Of a stretch of 8,273 bases of DNA, positions 1-6,650 are shown in pieces. The notes below the pieces were generated by a model, which was not told the DNA's origin, ran no database searches, and worked only from the letters and a program-made list of their open reading frames with translations. The stretch covers positions 1-8,273 of the forward strand of contig CAJMOV010000077.1 in NCBI GenBank assembly GCA_905215125.1, read 5' to 3'. The position numbers were made by a program, and so were the translations under genes. How positions within the stretch are numbered: the first letter of the stretch is position 1; every line of letters begins with the position of its first letter. This DNA is from an uncultured bacterium (GTDB taxonomy: Bacteria; Bacillota; Clostridia; Oscillospirales; Butyricicoccaceae).

Positions 1-1086
1 ACGAGCGCAGACACAAGCATTAATATAAAAAAAGCTGCTTTTACAAGCAGCTTTGACCAGGTTGACATTGCAGCCGATAAAGCTATCGTCTCCCACCTGG
101 CTGCGGTATTTGTTTTTGCCGTCGTAATTGACGGCGACGACGCCGCAGCCGACGTTGACCCGTTCGCCAAGGGAGATATCGCCCAGATAGGTCAGGTGGG
201 CCACCTTGGTGCCGTTGCCGATGTCGGCCTTTTTCAGCTCGACGAAATCGCCGATACGAGCCCTTTCCCCCACCGTGCAGCCGGGGCGGACGTAAGCAAA
301 GGGCCCGACCGTCGTCTGTGAGCCGATGGAGCTTTCATAGACCTGTGAGGAATTGATGCTCACCTTATCGCCCAGCACTGCATCCTGCAGATAGGCGTTG
401 GGGCCGATGCGGCAGCGCTCGCCCGTCCGCGTGCGGCCAAACAGATAACACCCGGGCAGGATGGTCGTCCCCTCGCCAATGCTGGCCAAGGGGGAAATAT
501 AGGTCGTATTGGGATCCATCAAAAAGACGCCCCTATCCATCCAGAACAGATTGATGCGCATGCGCAGCGCTTCTTGCGCATGAAAGGCGGAAAGCGCATC
601 TGTGACGACATGCTTTTCCCCTTCGGGCACATAGTGGGCGACGGCGTTTAAGCCCTGGCACAGCCGCATGGCGGAAAGCTCGTCAAAATCGCCGAAGTCG
701 TACATTTGCAGCTTTTCCTTGGGCGCCAGCAGGGCCAGCGGCACATCGCCGCAGCACAAGACGGCGCTGCCGCCCGCCGATTCCGCCGAGCGTTCAAGCA
801 TCCCCAGCGTCTGGGGCGACAGTGCGGGCGCGGGCTGAAGCAAAAGCAGGACCGAACGGCTCGCCGCGGCGCACAGAAAGGCCGCTGTAAGGCCCTGGAG
901 GCTGTCAGCCTCCAGCGCCGTGACGCCGGGATGGTTTTCCGCCAAAGATCCGTAACTGAAAATACGCCCCGGCGAAAAGGCCGCGGCAGCGCTCGCCATA
1001 TGCTGGAAAACCGTACAGGACAACAGCTCCATTTTAAAGGCGGCGTCCTGCTGATGAAGCAAAATGAGGGAATCAACCGCTTCCAT
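1..1086 (-). CDS. glmU: GlmU-like glucosamine-1-phosphate N-acetyltransferase with degenerate uridylyltransferase half; 3' end outside window
   Basis: GlmU normally acetylates glucosamine-1-phosphate (C-terminal left-handed beta-helix) and then couples it to UTP (N-terminal domain) to give UDP-GlcNAc in the cytosol. The 362 visible codons contain no stop. Residues about 195-342 form hexapeptide repeats carrying the acetyltransferase residues: R267 in YVRPG, K285/K286 in ELKKA, H297 and Y300 in AHLTYLGD, N320 in NYDG and K326, each 66 positions below the E. coli GlmU number as I recall it (R333, H363, Y366, N386, K392). The N-terminal half is about 60-70 residues too short and lacks LxAGxGTRM, so uridylyltransferase activity is unlikely. 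ATG at 1086 was chosen because AAAGGA lies 9 nt upstream; the ATG at 1109 is in another frame. After residue 344 the coding frame runs through a perfect hairpin. Fold and acetyltransferase assignment are firm; an intact function is not. It could also be a decaying gene. Confidence 0.8.
   Translation of the reverse strand, partial: MEAVDSLILLHQQDAAFKMELLSCTVFQHMASAAAAFSPGRIFSYGSLAENHPGVTALEADSLQGLTAAFLCAAASRSVLLLLQPAPALSPQTLGMLERSAESAGGSAVLCCGDVPLALLAPKEKLQMYDFGDFDELSAMRLCQGLNAVAHYVPEGEKHVVTDALSAFHAQEALRMRINLFWMDRGVFLMDPNTTYISPLASIGEGTTILPGCYLFGRTRTGERCRIGPNAYLQDAVLGDKVSINSSQVYESSIGSQTTVGPFAYVRPGCTVGERARIGDFVELKKADIGNGTKVAHLTYLGDISLGERVNVGCGVVAVNYDGKNKYRSQVGDDSFIGCNVNLVKAACKSSFFYINACVCAR
21..54 (-). 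terminator. Intrinsic-terminator-like hairpin inside the 3' part of the GlmU-like frame
   Basis: Read on the minus strand, AAAGCTGCTT and AAGCAGCTTT form a perfect 10-bp stem (45-54 with 31-40) around the loop GTAA, followed directly by TTTTATATTA. This is the form of a rho-independent terminator for leftward transcription. It sits in an open coding frame rather than after a stop codon, which is unusual. It may end most transcripts of the gene, or the gene may have been truncated here. There is no T tract on the plus strand. Confidence 0.7.
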
Positions 1087-1159
1087 CTGTTCCCGTCCTT
1101 TTTTGTCATATTTACCTCTGTGTGCGCAAGCAAAAGCACGCAGACAAGGGGATATCAAA

Positions 1160-1188
1160 AGTATAGCACAAGCTGAAGGAAAAACCAA
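1160..1188 (-). promoter_or_regulatory. Extended -10 promoter for the GlmU-like gene
   Basis: On the minus strand TTGGTT (1183-1188) and TATACT (1160-1165) are separated by 17 bp, and TGC directly precedes the -10 box, giving a TGTGC extended -10. The start would lie near 1153, leaving a leader of roughly 65 nt before the ATG at 1086. The box sequences, spacing and orientation support it; it is not proven. Confidence 0.6.
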
Positions 1189-1233
1189 GGGCTTTTCCCG
1201 ATTGCACAGCTATTTTTATGCGCGCTCGCCCCC

Positions 1234-1262
1234 TTCCGCTTTACGGGCAAGTGTGATATACT
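1234..1262 (+). promoter_or_regulatory. Extended -10 promoter for the pepT-pepT-aacS operon
   Basis: TTCCGC (1234-1239), a 17-bp spacer and TATACT (1257-1262), with TGTGA just upstream of the -10 box (TRTGn extended -10). The -35 is weak, as is common when the extended element is present. The start would be near 1269, giving a leader of about 110 nt that ends in an AT-rich stretch. That stretch has a small AATATT-GAAA-AATATT inverted repeat (about 1335-1352) before the ribosome binding site. Nothing else recognisable lies in 1087-1380. Confidence 0.55.
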
Positions 1263-1380
1263 GCTTTTGTATTCCCTGCCTTGCGATGCTTCCATACAGC
1301 GGAAAAGAGGGAAAAGATACAAACATTAAGGATAAATATTGAAAAATATTACTTATTGTAAATAAAAAGGAGGCTCTATT

Positions 1381-2601
1381 GTGAAGGCCCACGAGCGACT
1401 TATGAACTACATCACCTTTCCCACCGCGTCTGACGACAGCAGCCCAACCTGTCCCAGCACAAGCGCACAGCTGGATTTTGCGCGCGCCCTTGTCCGGGAA
1501 ATGAAGGACATAGGTATTGCCGACGCCGCAGTGGACGGGAACGGCTATGTATACGGCACTATTCCGGGCAATGTGGAAAATGCGCCCGCTATCGGCTTTA
1601 TCGCCCATATGGACGTCGTGCGCGATGTGCCCTTTGAAAATATCAAGGCGCGGATTCATGAAAATTACGACGGCGGCGACATTGTCCTCAACGAAGAGCA
1701 GGGCATCGTCATGCGCCCCGGCGACTTTCCTGAGCTGAAAAATTATATTGGCTGCGACCTGGTGGTCACCGACGGCACAACTCTCCTGGGCGCGGACGAC
1801 AAAGCAGGCATCGCCGAGATCCTGACGCTGGCGGAGCGCCTGCTCAAGGATCCCGCCATCCCGCATGGCGCTGTCAAAATCGGCTTTACGCCCGATGAGG
1901 AAATCGGCCGCGGCGCCGACAGATTTGACATTTCCCGCTTTGGCGCCGATTTTGCCTATACCGTCGACGGCGCAGCCTTTGGCACGGTGGAATATGAAAA
2001 CTTCAATGCCAGCAGCTGCCGCGTTACCATCCGCGGCAAAAATATCCACCCGGGTTCCGCCAAAAACAAGATGAAAAACGCCCTGCTTATGGCGACGGAA
2101 TTTGTCTGCATGCTGCCCGAGTACGAGACGCCGGCCACAACCGAAGGCCGTGAGGGCTTTTATCACCTGGAGGAGATGAGCGGGACTGTCGAGCAGGCTG
2201 TTCTCAGCTTCATCCTGCGCGATTTTGACCGGGATATGCTGGAAAAACGCAAGCAGACCATGCGAGGCGTTGCCGATTACCTGAATTTCCGCTATGGGGA
2301 AGGATCCGTCGCCATTGAAATCGAAGACAGCTATCGCAATATGGCGGAAAAAATCCGTCCCCGCATTGATATTGTCGATAAGGCGCGGCAGGCGGTGCAG
2401 GAATTGGGGATCACCCCTGTCAGCAGCGCTATCCGCGGCGGCACCGACGGGGCCACCCTTTCCTATATGGGCCTTGCTTGCCCCAACCTGGGCACTGGGA
2501 GCCACAACCACCACGGCAAGATGGAGTACGCCGTTGTACAGGCCATGGAATCCTGTGTCCAGCTGATGCAGAGGATTGTGGAGAAATACGCGCAGGGCTA
2601 A
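1381..2601 (+). CDS. pepT: Peptidase T (tripeptide aminopeptidase), first tandem copy
   Basis: Cytosolic zinc aminopeptidase of family M20B that removes the N-terminal residue from tripeptides. The 406 residues are close to E. coli PepT (about 409) and align without large gaps. All catalytic and metal residues are present: H76 and D78 in HMD, D139/D140 in GADDK, E173 and E174 in TPDEEIG, D196 in YTVDG, H223 in NIHPG, and H378 in HNHHGK; RGGTDGA near 350 is also typical. There is no signal peptide or membrane segment. The start is GTG at 1381, supported by AAGGAGG 7 nt upstream. It is the first gene of a probable operon: a second pepT follows after 67 nt. The two proteins are roughly 75% identical over the first 120 residues by eye, so this is an old duplication, not an assembly repeat. 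Family assignment is firm; the exact peptide specificity is not visible. Confidence 0.95.
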   Translation: MKAHERLMNYITFPTASDDSSPTCPSTSAQLDFARALVREMKDIGIADAAVDGNGYVYGTIPGNVENAPAIGFIAHMDVVRDVPFENIKARIHENYDGGDIVLNEEQGIVMRPGDFPELKNYIGCDLVVTDGTTLLGADDKAGIAEILTLAERLLKDPAIPHGAVKIGFTPDEEIGRGADRFDISRFGADFAYTVDGAAFGTVEYENFNASSCRVTIRGKNIHPGSAKNKMKNALLMATEFVCMLPEYETPATTEGREGFYHLEEMSGTVEQAVLSFILRDFDRDMLEKRKQTMRGVADYLNFRYGEGSVAIEIEDSYRNMAEKIRPRIDIVDKARQAVQELGITPVSSAIRGGTDGATLSYMGLACPNLGTGSHNHHGKMEYAVVQAMESCVQLMQRIVEKYAQG

Positions 2602-2610
2602 AGGCCGCTT

Positions 2611-2631
2611 GCCGCCTTTAGCAAAGGCGGC
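2611..2631 (+). other. Intercistronic hairpin between the two pepT genes
   Basis: GCCGCCTTT and AAAGGCGGC form a perfect 9-bp GC-rich stem around the 3-nt loop AGC, starting 10 nt after the stop of the first pepT. No T run follows, so it is a poor terminator. An RNA-processing or stabilising structure, or partial attenuation between the two copies, is more likely. The function is inferred. Confidence 0.6.
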
Positions 2632-2668
2632 GGCAGACACATTTCAGACAGATTAAGGAGGAAAAGCC

Positions 2669-3898
2669 ATGAGAGCTTACGAGCGACTGATCCGCTATAC
2701 CCAATTCCCCACCGCGTCCGACGGCGACAGCCCGACCTGCCCCAGCACGCCTGAACAGCTGGTCTTTGCGCGCGCCCTGGTCCAGGAAATGAAGGACATG
2801 GGCATTGCGGACGCCATGGTGGACGAAAACGGTTATGTCTACGGCACCATCCCCGGCAATGTGGAAAAAGCGCCGACCATCGGGTTCATCGCCCATATGG
2901 ACGTCGTCGGCGACGTGCCGTGTGAGAATGTCAAAACCCACATTCATGAAGGCTATGACGGCGGCGACATCGTGCTCAACAAGGAGCTGGGCATCGTCAT
3001 GCGCGCCGCAGAATTCCCCGAGCTGCAAAGGTACGTCGGCTGCGATCTGCTTGTCACCGACGGCACAACGCTGATGGGCGCGGACGATAAATGCGGCATC
3101 GCTGAAATCCTGACGCTGGCGGAAAAGCTGCTCAGCGATCCTTCCATCCCGCACGGCACCGTCAAAATCGGTTTTACGCCCGATGAGGAAATCGGCCGCG
3201 GCGCGCACAGGTTCAACATCCCTTACTTCGGCGCCGACTTTGCCTATACTGTCGACGGCGGGCCTTTCGGCGAGGTGGAATACGAGACCTTTAACGCCTG
3301 CGACTGCAACATTGAAATACAGGGAAAGAACATCCACCCCGGCACGGCCAAGAACAAGATGAAAAACGCCCTGCTCATCGCCAACGAGATTCTCAATATG
3401 CTGCCCGAGCATGAGACGCCAGGCCACACCGAAGGGCGCGAGGGGTATTACCATCTCAACGAAATGGCGGGCAGCGTTGAAAGCGTACATATGCACTTCT
3501 ACCTGCGGGATTTTGACCGCGCCATGCTGGAAACGCGCAAGGAGACCATGCGGCGCATCGGCCAATACCTCAACTTCCGCTACGGGGAGGGCACCGTCAC
3601 CGTCCATCTGGAGGACTGGTACAAAAACATGGCCGACGTGCTGCGCGACCACTTTGATATCGTGGAGACGGCCCGGCAGGTCGTGGTGGAAATGGGGGCG
3701 GAGCCCATCAGCCAGCCCAACCGCGGCGGTACCGATGGGGCCGTGCTGTCCTACATGGGCCTGCCGTGCCCCAATCTGGGCCTGGGCAGCCACAACCACC
3801 ACGGCAAGATGGAATACGCCGTTATCCAGCATATGGACAAAGTCGTGCTGCACATGCAGGGGATCCTGGAAAAATTCGCGGAAAAAGCGCAGCAGTAA
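2669..3898 (+). CDS. pepT: Peptidase T (tripeptide aminopeptidase), second tandem copy
   Basis: Second M20B tripeptidase of 409 residues, collinear with the copy upstream. It keeps every catalytic feature: H76 and D78 in HMD, the GADDK aspartates, TPDEEIG (E173/E174), YTVDG (D196), IHPGTAK, RGGTDGA and HNHHGK. Neither copy is therefore a pseudogene. Differences from copy one are spread along the protein: for example R81 is G, F85 is C and HPGSAK is HPGTAK, and the C-terminus is longer by three residues. ATG at 2669 has AAGGAGG 7 nt upstream, as strong as the first copy's. The gene is 38 nt ahead of the acetoacetyl-CoA synthetase start and probably co-transcribed. Divergence near the substrate site could give a different peptide preference, but this cannot be read from sequence alone. 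Confidence 0.95.
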   Translation: MRAYERLIRYTQFPTASDGDSPTCPSTPEQLVFARALVQEMKDMGIADAMVDENGYVYGTIPGNVEKAPTIGFIAHMDVVGDVPCENVKTHIHEGYDGGDIVLNKELGIVMRAAEFPELQRYVGCDLLVTDGTTLMGADDKCGIAEILTLAEKLLSDPSIPHGTVKIGFTPDEEIGRGAHRFNIPYFGADFAYTVDGGPFGEVEYETFNACDCNIEIQGKNIHPGTAKNKMKNALLIANEILNMLPEHETPGHTEGREGYYHLNEMAGSVESVHMHFYLRDFDRAMLETRKETMRRIGQYLNFRYGEGTVTVHLEDWYKNMADVLRDHFDIVETARQVVVEMGAEPISQPNRGGTDGAVLSYMGLPCPNLGLGSHNHHGKMEYAVIQHMDKVVLHMQGILEKFAEKAQQ

Positions 3899-3936
3899 AG
3901 CTGCGCCGCCAAGCTGTCTGGAAAGGAAGGAAAAGG

Positions 3937-5895
3937 ATGAAGCAGCCGCTGTGGGCGCCGACGGCGCAGCAGATCGAAAAAACCAACCTGCATCGGTTCA
4001 TGCAGTTTGTCAACGCCCGTTTGGGGGTTGACTTCCAGGACTATGACGCGCTTTACCGCTGGTCGGTTGACGATATCCCCGCGTTCTGGGGGGCGTTGTG
4101 GGATTATTTTGACATTCAGTGCTCCCGCCCCTACGACGCCGTTGTCGACGATTTGGGCCGCTTCCCCGGCGCGCGCTGGTTTTGCGGCGCAAAGCTCAAT
4201 TACGCTGAGAACATGCTGCGCTTTTCAGGTAAAAAGGGTCCGGTCATTATTTTCCGCGGCGAGGGGGAGGTACGGCGCGAATACGATTACGCTGCGCTGC
4301 GCGACCAGGTCGTCCGCCTGGCATCCGCTCTGCGGCGCGAGGGGGTAAAGCCGGGCGACGCCGTCGCCGGGTATCTGCCCAACCTGCCGGAAACCGTCAT
4401 CGCCATGCTGGCGGCGTCGGCCGTCGGGGCGGTATGGTGCTCCTGCGCCACGGATATCGGGCCGATGGCGGCCATCGATCGGCTGGGGCAGGTCTCTCCC
4501 CGCGTGCTGGTGACGGCCGACGGGTATTTCTATAAGGGCAAACGCTTTGACGTACTCAAAAATGCAGCTGAAATTGCACGCGGCATCCCGTCGCTGACGC
4601 GCGTCGTCGTCACCCATTACGGCGGAGACGGCGGGACAGGGGATGTGCCGGCCGCCGTCACCTGGGACGATTATCTCCGGCAGCCCGCTCCGGCTGACTT
4701 TGTCTTTGAGCAGCTGCCGGCCGAGCATCCCCTCGTCGTCATGTTCTCCTCCGGCACGACAGGCAAGCCTAAGTGCATGGTGCAGTCGGCGGCCGGGCTG
4801 CTGCTCAACCAGCTCAAGGAGCTGGCGCTGCAAAGCGACATCGACCAAAGCTCGGTGCTGCTCTACATCACCTCGTGCAGCTGGATGATGTGGAACTGGC
4901 AGGCCGCCGCCCTGGGCGCAGGGGCCTGCATCGTGCTGTATGACGGGAACCCGTCCTATCCCGACGCCGGCGCCATCTGGCGTATCCTGGACGAGGAAAA
5001 GGTTACCGCCTTCGGCGTCAGCGCCAGCTACATCCACGCGCTGATGGCGCAGGGCTTCCGCCCGCGCGACGCCGCCGGGCTGGGCGCGCTCAGGACAGTG
5101 TTGCAGACGGGGTCTGCTCTGTCGGATGAAGGCTTCGCCTATGTGTACAGCGAGATCAAACGCGACGTTCACCTCAGCTCCATATCGGGCGGCACGGACA
5201 TCAACGGCTGTTTTGCCTCCGGCAATCCCATCTGCCCGGTCTATGCCGGCGAACTGCAGAAGCCTGGCCTGGGCATGAAAATAGAATGTTATGACGATGC
5301 CGGCCGGCCCGTCCGCGATGTGCAGGGCGAGCTGGTGTGCGAGAAACCGGTTCCGTCCATGCCGCTTTATTTCTGGAACGACCCCGACGGCAGGCGGTAT
5401 CACGACGCTTATTTCGACGTGTATCCCGGCGTTTGGCGGCACGGCGATTATGTCCTATTCCATTCCGACACTGGCGGCATCACCTTCTACGGCCGATCCG
5501 ATTCGGTGCTCAAGCCCTCCGGCGTGCGTATCGGCACGGCCGAGATTTACAATCAGGTTGCCAAGATACCCGAGGTCATAGACAGCCTGGCCATCGGTCA
5601 GAACATCCATGACGATCAGAGAGTCCTCCTTTTTGTTCAGCTGCGTGAGGGCGTCACGCTGGACGAGACGCTGGAAAAGAAAATCCGCGACATCCTGCGC
5701 AGGGAAGCGTCGCCGCGCCATGTGCCGGCCCGCATCTTTGCCGTTGCCGATATCCCGCGCACCATGAACGGGAAAAAGGTGGAATCGGCCGTCACCAACC
5801 TGGTCAACGGCCGCCGCGTCACCAACCGCGACGCGCTGCAGAACCCGGAAAGCCTGGATATTTACGAGGCGCTGCTGCCCCGGCTCAAGGACTGA
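3937..5895 (+). CDS. aacS: Acetoacetyl-CoA synthetase (acetoacetate-CoA ligase)
   Basis: ANL-superfamily enzyme that activates acetoacetate with ATP and CoA to acetoacetyl-CoA, AMP and PPi in the cytosol. The 652 residues match the usual length (about 650). Motifs in order: an N-terminal acetyl-CoA-synthetase-like segment with KLNYAEN (about residue 87); the P-loop-like SSGTTGKPK at 271-279; SWMMWNW at 315-321; GGTDI at 418-422; GELQKPGLGM; HGDY with D504; GRSDSVLKPSGVRIG at 519-533; and NGKK with the adenylation lysine K613. The GTDI-to-GNPICPVYAGE stretch favours acetoacetate over acetate as substrate. The frame is open upstream to 3766, inside pepT, but ATG 3937 has AAGGAAGG at good spacing and gives the family N-terminus. 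One oddity is TSCSWMMWN where relatives usually have a glycine before WMMWN. It is third in the pepT operon and ends at a strong terminator. The substrate is inferred from family resemblance. Confidence 0.92.
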   Translation: MKQPLWAPTAQQIEKTNLHRFMQFVNARLGVDFQDYDALYRWSVDDIPAFWGALWDYFDIQCSRPYDAVVDDLGRFPGARWFCGAKLNYAENMLRFSGKKGPVIIFRGEGEVRREYDYAALRDQVVRLASALRREGVKPGDAVAGYLPNLPETVIAMLAASAVGAVWCSCATDIGPMAAIDRLGQVSPRVLVTADGYFYKGKRFDVLKNAAEIARGIPSLTRVVVTHYGGDGGTGDVPAAVTWDDYLRQPAPADFVFEQLPAEHPLVVMFSSGTTGKPKCMVQSAAGLLLNQLKELALQSDIDQSSVLLYITSCSWMMWNWQAAALGAGACIVLYDGNPSYPDAGAIWRILDEEKVTAFGVSASYIHALMAQGFRPRDAAGLGALRTVLQTGSALSDEGFAYVYSEIKRDVHLSSISGGTDINGCFASGNPICPVYAGELQKPGLGMKIECYDDAGRPVRDVQGELVCEKPVPSMPLYFWNDPDGRRYHDAYFDVYPGVWRHGDYVLFHSDTGGITFYGRSDSVLKPSGVRIGTAEIYNQVAKIPEVIDSLAIGQNIHDDQRVLLFVQLREGVTLDETLEKKIRDILRREASPRHVPARIFAVADIPRTMNGKKVESAVTNLVNGRRVTNRDALQNPESLDIYEALLPRLKD

Positions 5896-5925
5896 ACGGG
5901 AGGCGGCAAAAAGGAAAAATAAAAG

Positions 5926-5958
5926 AAAGAAGGGGAATTTTTCCCCTTCTTTGTTTTT
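5926..5958. terminator. Bidirectional intrinsic terminator between aacS and the CBS-domain gene
   Basis: A 12-bp perfect stem (5926-5937 with 5941-5952, core AAGGGGAA/TTCCCCTT) has a 3-nt T loop. It is followed on the plus strand by TGTTTTTC, and on the minus strand by a T-rich run (TTCTTTTATTTTT). It lies between two convergent genes, 30 nt after the aacS stop and 28 nt past the stop of the CBS gene, so it can serve both. Confidence 0.9.
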
Positions 5959-5979
5959 CATAAAACAGAACCTTTCTTT

Positions 5980-6435
5980 TTACACTGAGGTGCGGCTAAG
6001 CGCCATTTCCTTTCGGATGGCGCGTTCGACGCGGGGACGGACAAGCTCCTGAAAATACCGCATAATTTCTTTACGGGTGACAATGCCGATAAAGACGCCG
6101 CGATCGTCAATCACCGGTACAAAGTTTTGGTTAAGAGCGACAGAAATCAGATCCTCCATACTGGTATCGGCGGTGACCGGCTCATTGTCCATACGGCGCT
6201 GCACCCGCGTGATGGGAAAATTCTCCGCTTCGCGTATGTTGAGGGAATACTGATTTTTGATGGCCCACAGCAAATCCCCTTCGGTCAGGGTGCCGACATA
6301 TTCTCCCGCACGGTTGATGATGGGAATGGCGGAATAGCGGTGAAACTCCATTTTTTCCAGGGCTTGACGCAGGGTATAGTCGTCATAAATGTAAGCGACA
6401 TTGCTCTTGGGGGTTAAAAAGCGCAAAACGTTCAT
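5980..6435 (-). CDS. Two-CBS-domain protein, possibly a DarB/CbpB-type nucleotide sensor
   Basis: A 151-residue protein made almost entirely of a CBS pair (Bateman module), which binds adenosine nucleotides and transmits their level to a partner. CBS1 spans about residues 8-60 (RYSAIPII, GEYVGTLTEGDLLWAI) and CBS2 about 76-130 (NFVPVIDDRGVFIGIVTRKEIMRY). There is no enzymatic domain, signal peptide or membrane segment; a basic helical tail follows CBS2. Size, layout and the second-domain motif resemble Bacillus DarB/CbpB (YkuL), which binds cyclic di-AMP; that link is a guess from memory. I chose ATG at 6435 because AAGGA lies 11 nt upstream. The ATG at 6447 would overlap the ribosome binding site and adds only MCLS. 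It has its own promoter and converges on aacS. CBS assignment is firm; ligand and partner are unknown. Confidence 0.88.
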   Translation of the reverse strand: MNVLRFLTPKSNVAYIYDDYTLRQALEKMEFHRYSAIPIINRAGEYVGTLTEGDLLWAIKNQYSLNIREAENFPITRVQRRMDNEPVTADTSMEDLISVALNQNFVPVIDDRGVFIGIVTRKEIMRYFQELVRPRVERAIRKEMALSRTSV

Positions 6436-6507
6436 ACTAAGACACATCCTTTTGGGGTCAGGGGGCGGGAGAGCTCGACGGCCGCACAGGGCTGATACGG
6501 CATTTTC

Positions 6508-6537
6508 ATTATAACACGTTTTGCAGGGGAAAAATAG
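6508..6537 (-). promoter_or_regulatory. Extended -10 promoter for the CBS-domain gene
   Basis: A perfect TATAAT on the minus strand (6508-6513) is preceded by TGT (CGTGT). The -35 region, about 17 bp upstream, is only a T-rich TATTTT (6531-6536). The start would be near 6501, with a leader of about 65 nt to the ATG at 6435. The strong -10 and extended element carry the call. Confidence 0.65.
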
Positions 6538-6540
6538 GGG

Positions 6541-6650
6541 TTTCCTTTGAATAAATTGTTAAGAATCAACAAGGGAAAACGGATAGACTTTCCCATATTT
6601 TGTCGGAAATGGCTGCTGAACAGGGAAGAATTCAGTCGAAAGCAGGCGAT
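6541..6650 (-). other. Spacer after ttcA with only weak inverted repeats
   Basis: Between the ttcA stop and the CBS promoter, the minus strand has GGGAAA and TTTCCC 10 nt apart (about 6572-6593), then TTGTT and AACAA 7 nt apart (about 6556-6572) followed by TTTATT. Either could be a poor terminator for ttcA, but neither is convincing. No coding sequence was seen here. Confidence 0.3.

Noticed and set aside
648..1139. 163-codon minus-strand frame starting at the ATG near 1109 or 1139
   Set aside because: Its product is rich in Arg, Cys and Pro with no family match. The overlapping frame from 1086 gives a GlmU-like protein with conserved residues.
1216..3853. Two long open frames on the minus strand opposite the pepT genes (474 and 411 codons, at 1216-2640 and 2618-3853)
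   Set aside because: They resemble each other only because the pepT genes under them are paralogous. They lack ribosome binding sites and family motifs, and the plus-strand proteins have complete catalytic motifs. GC-rich third positions keep the opposite frame open.
2669..3898. Assembly duplication as the explanation for the second pepT
   Set aside because: The two copies differ throughout (about a quarter of residues in the first 120) and have different flanking DNA, so this is a genuine paralogue pair.
3766..3936. N-terminal extension of the acetoacetyl-CoA synthetase frame into pepT
   Set aside because: The ATG at 3937 has a good ribosome binding site and yields the usual family length. 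The upstream 57 codons overlap the conserved end of pepT in another frame.
4225..5442. 405-codon open frame on the minus strand opposite aacS
   Set aside because: It shows no recognisable domain and no ribosome binding site, and lies wholly within a well-matched acetoacetyl-CoA synthetase. It is a codon-bias shadow.
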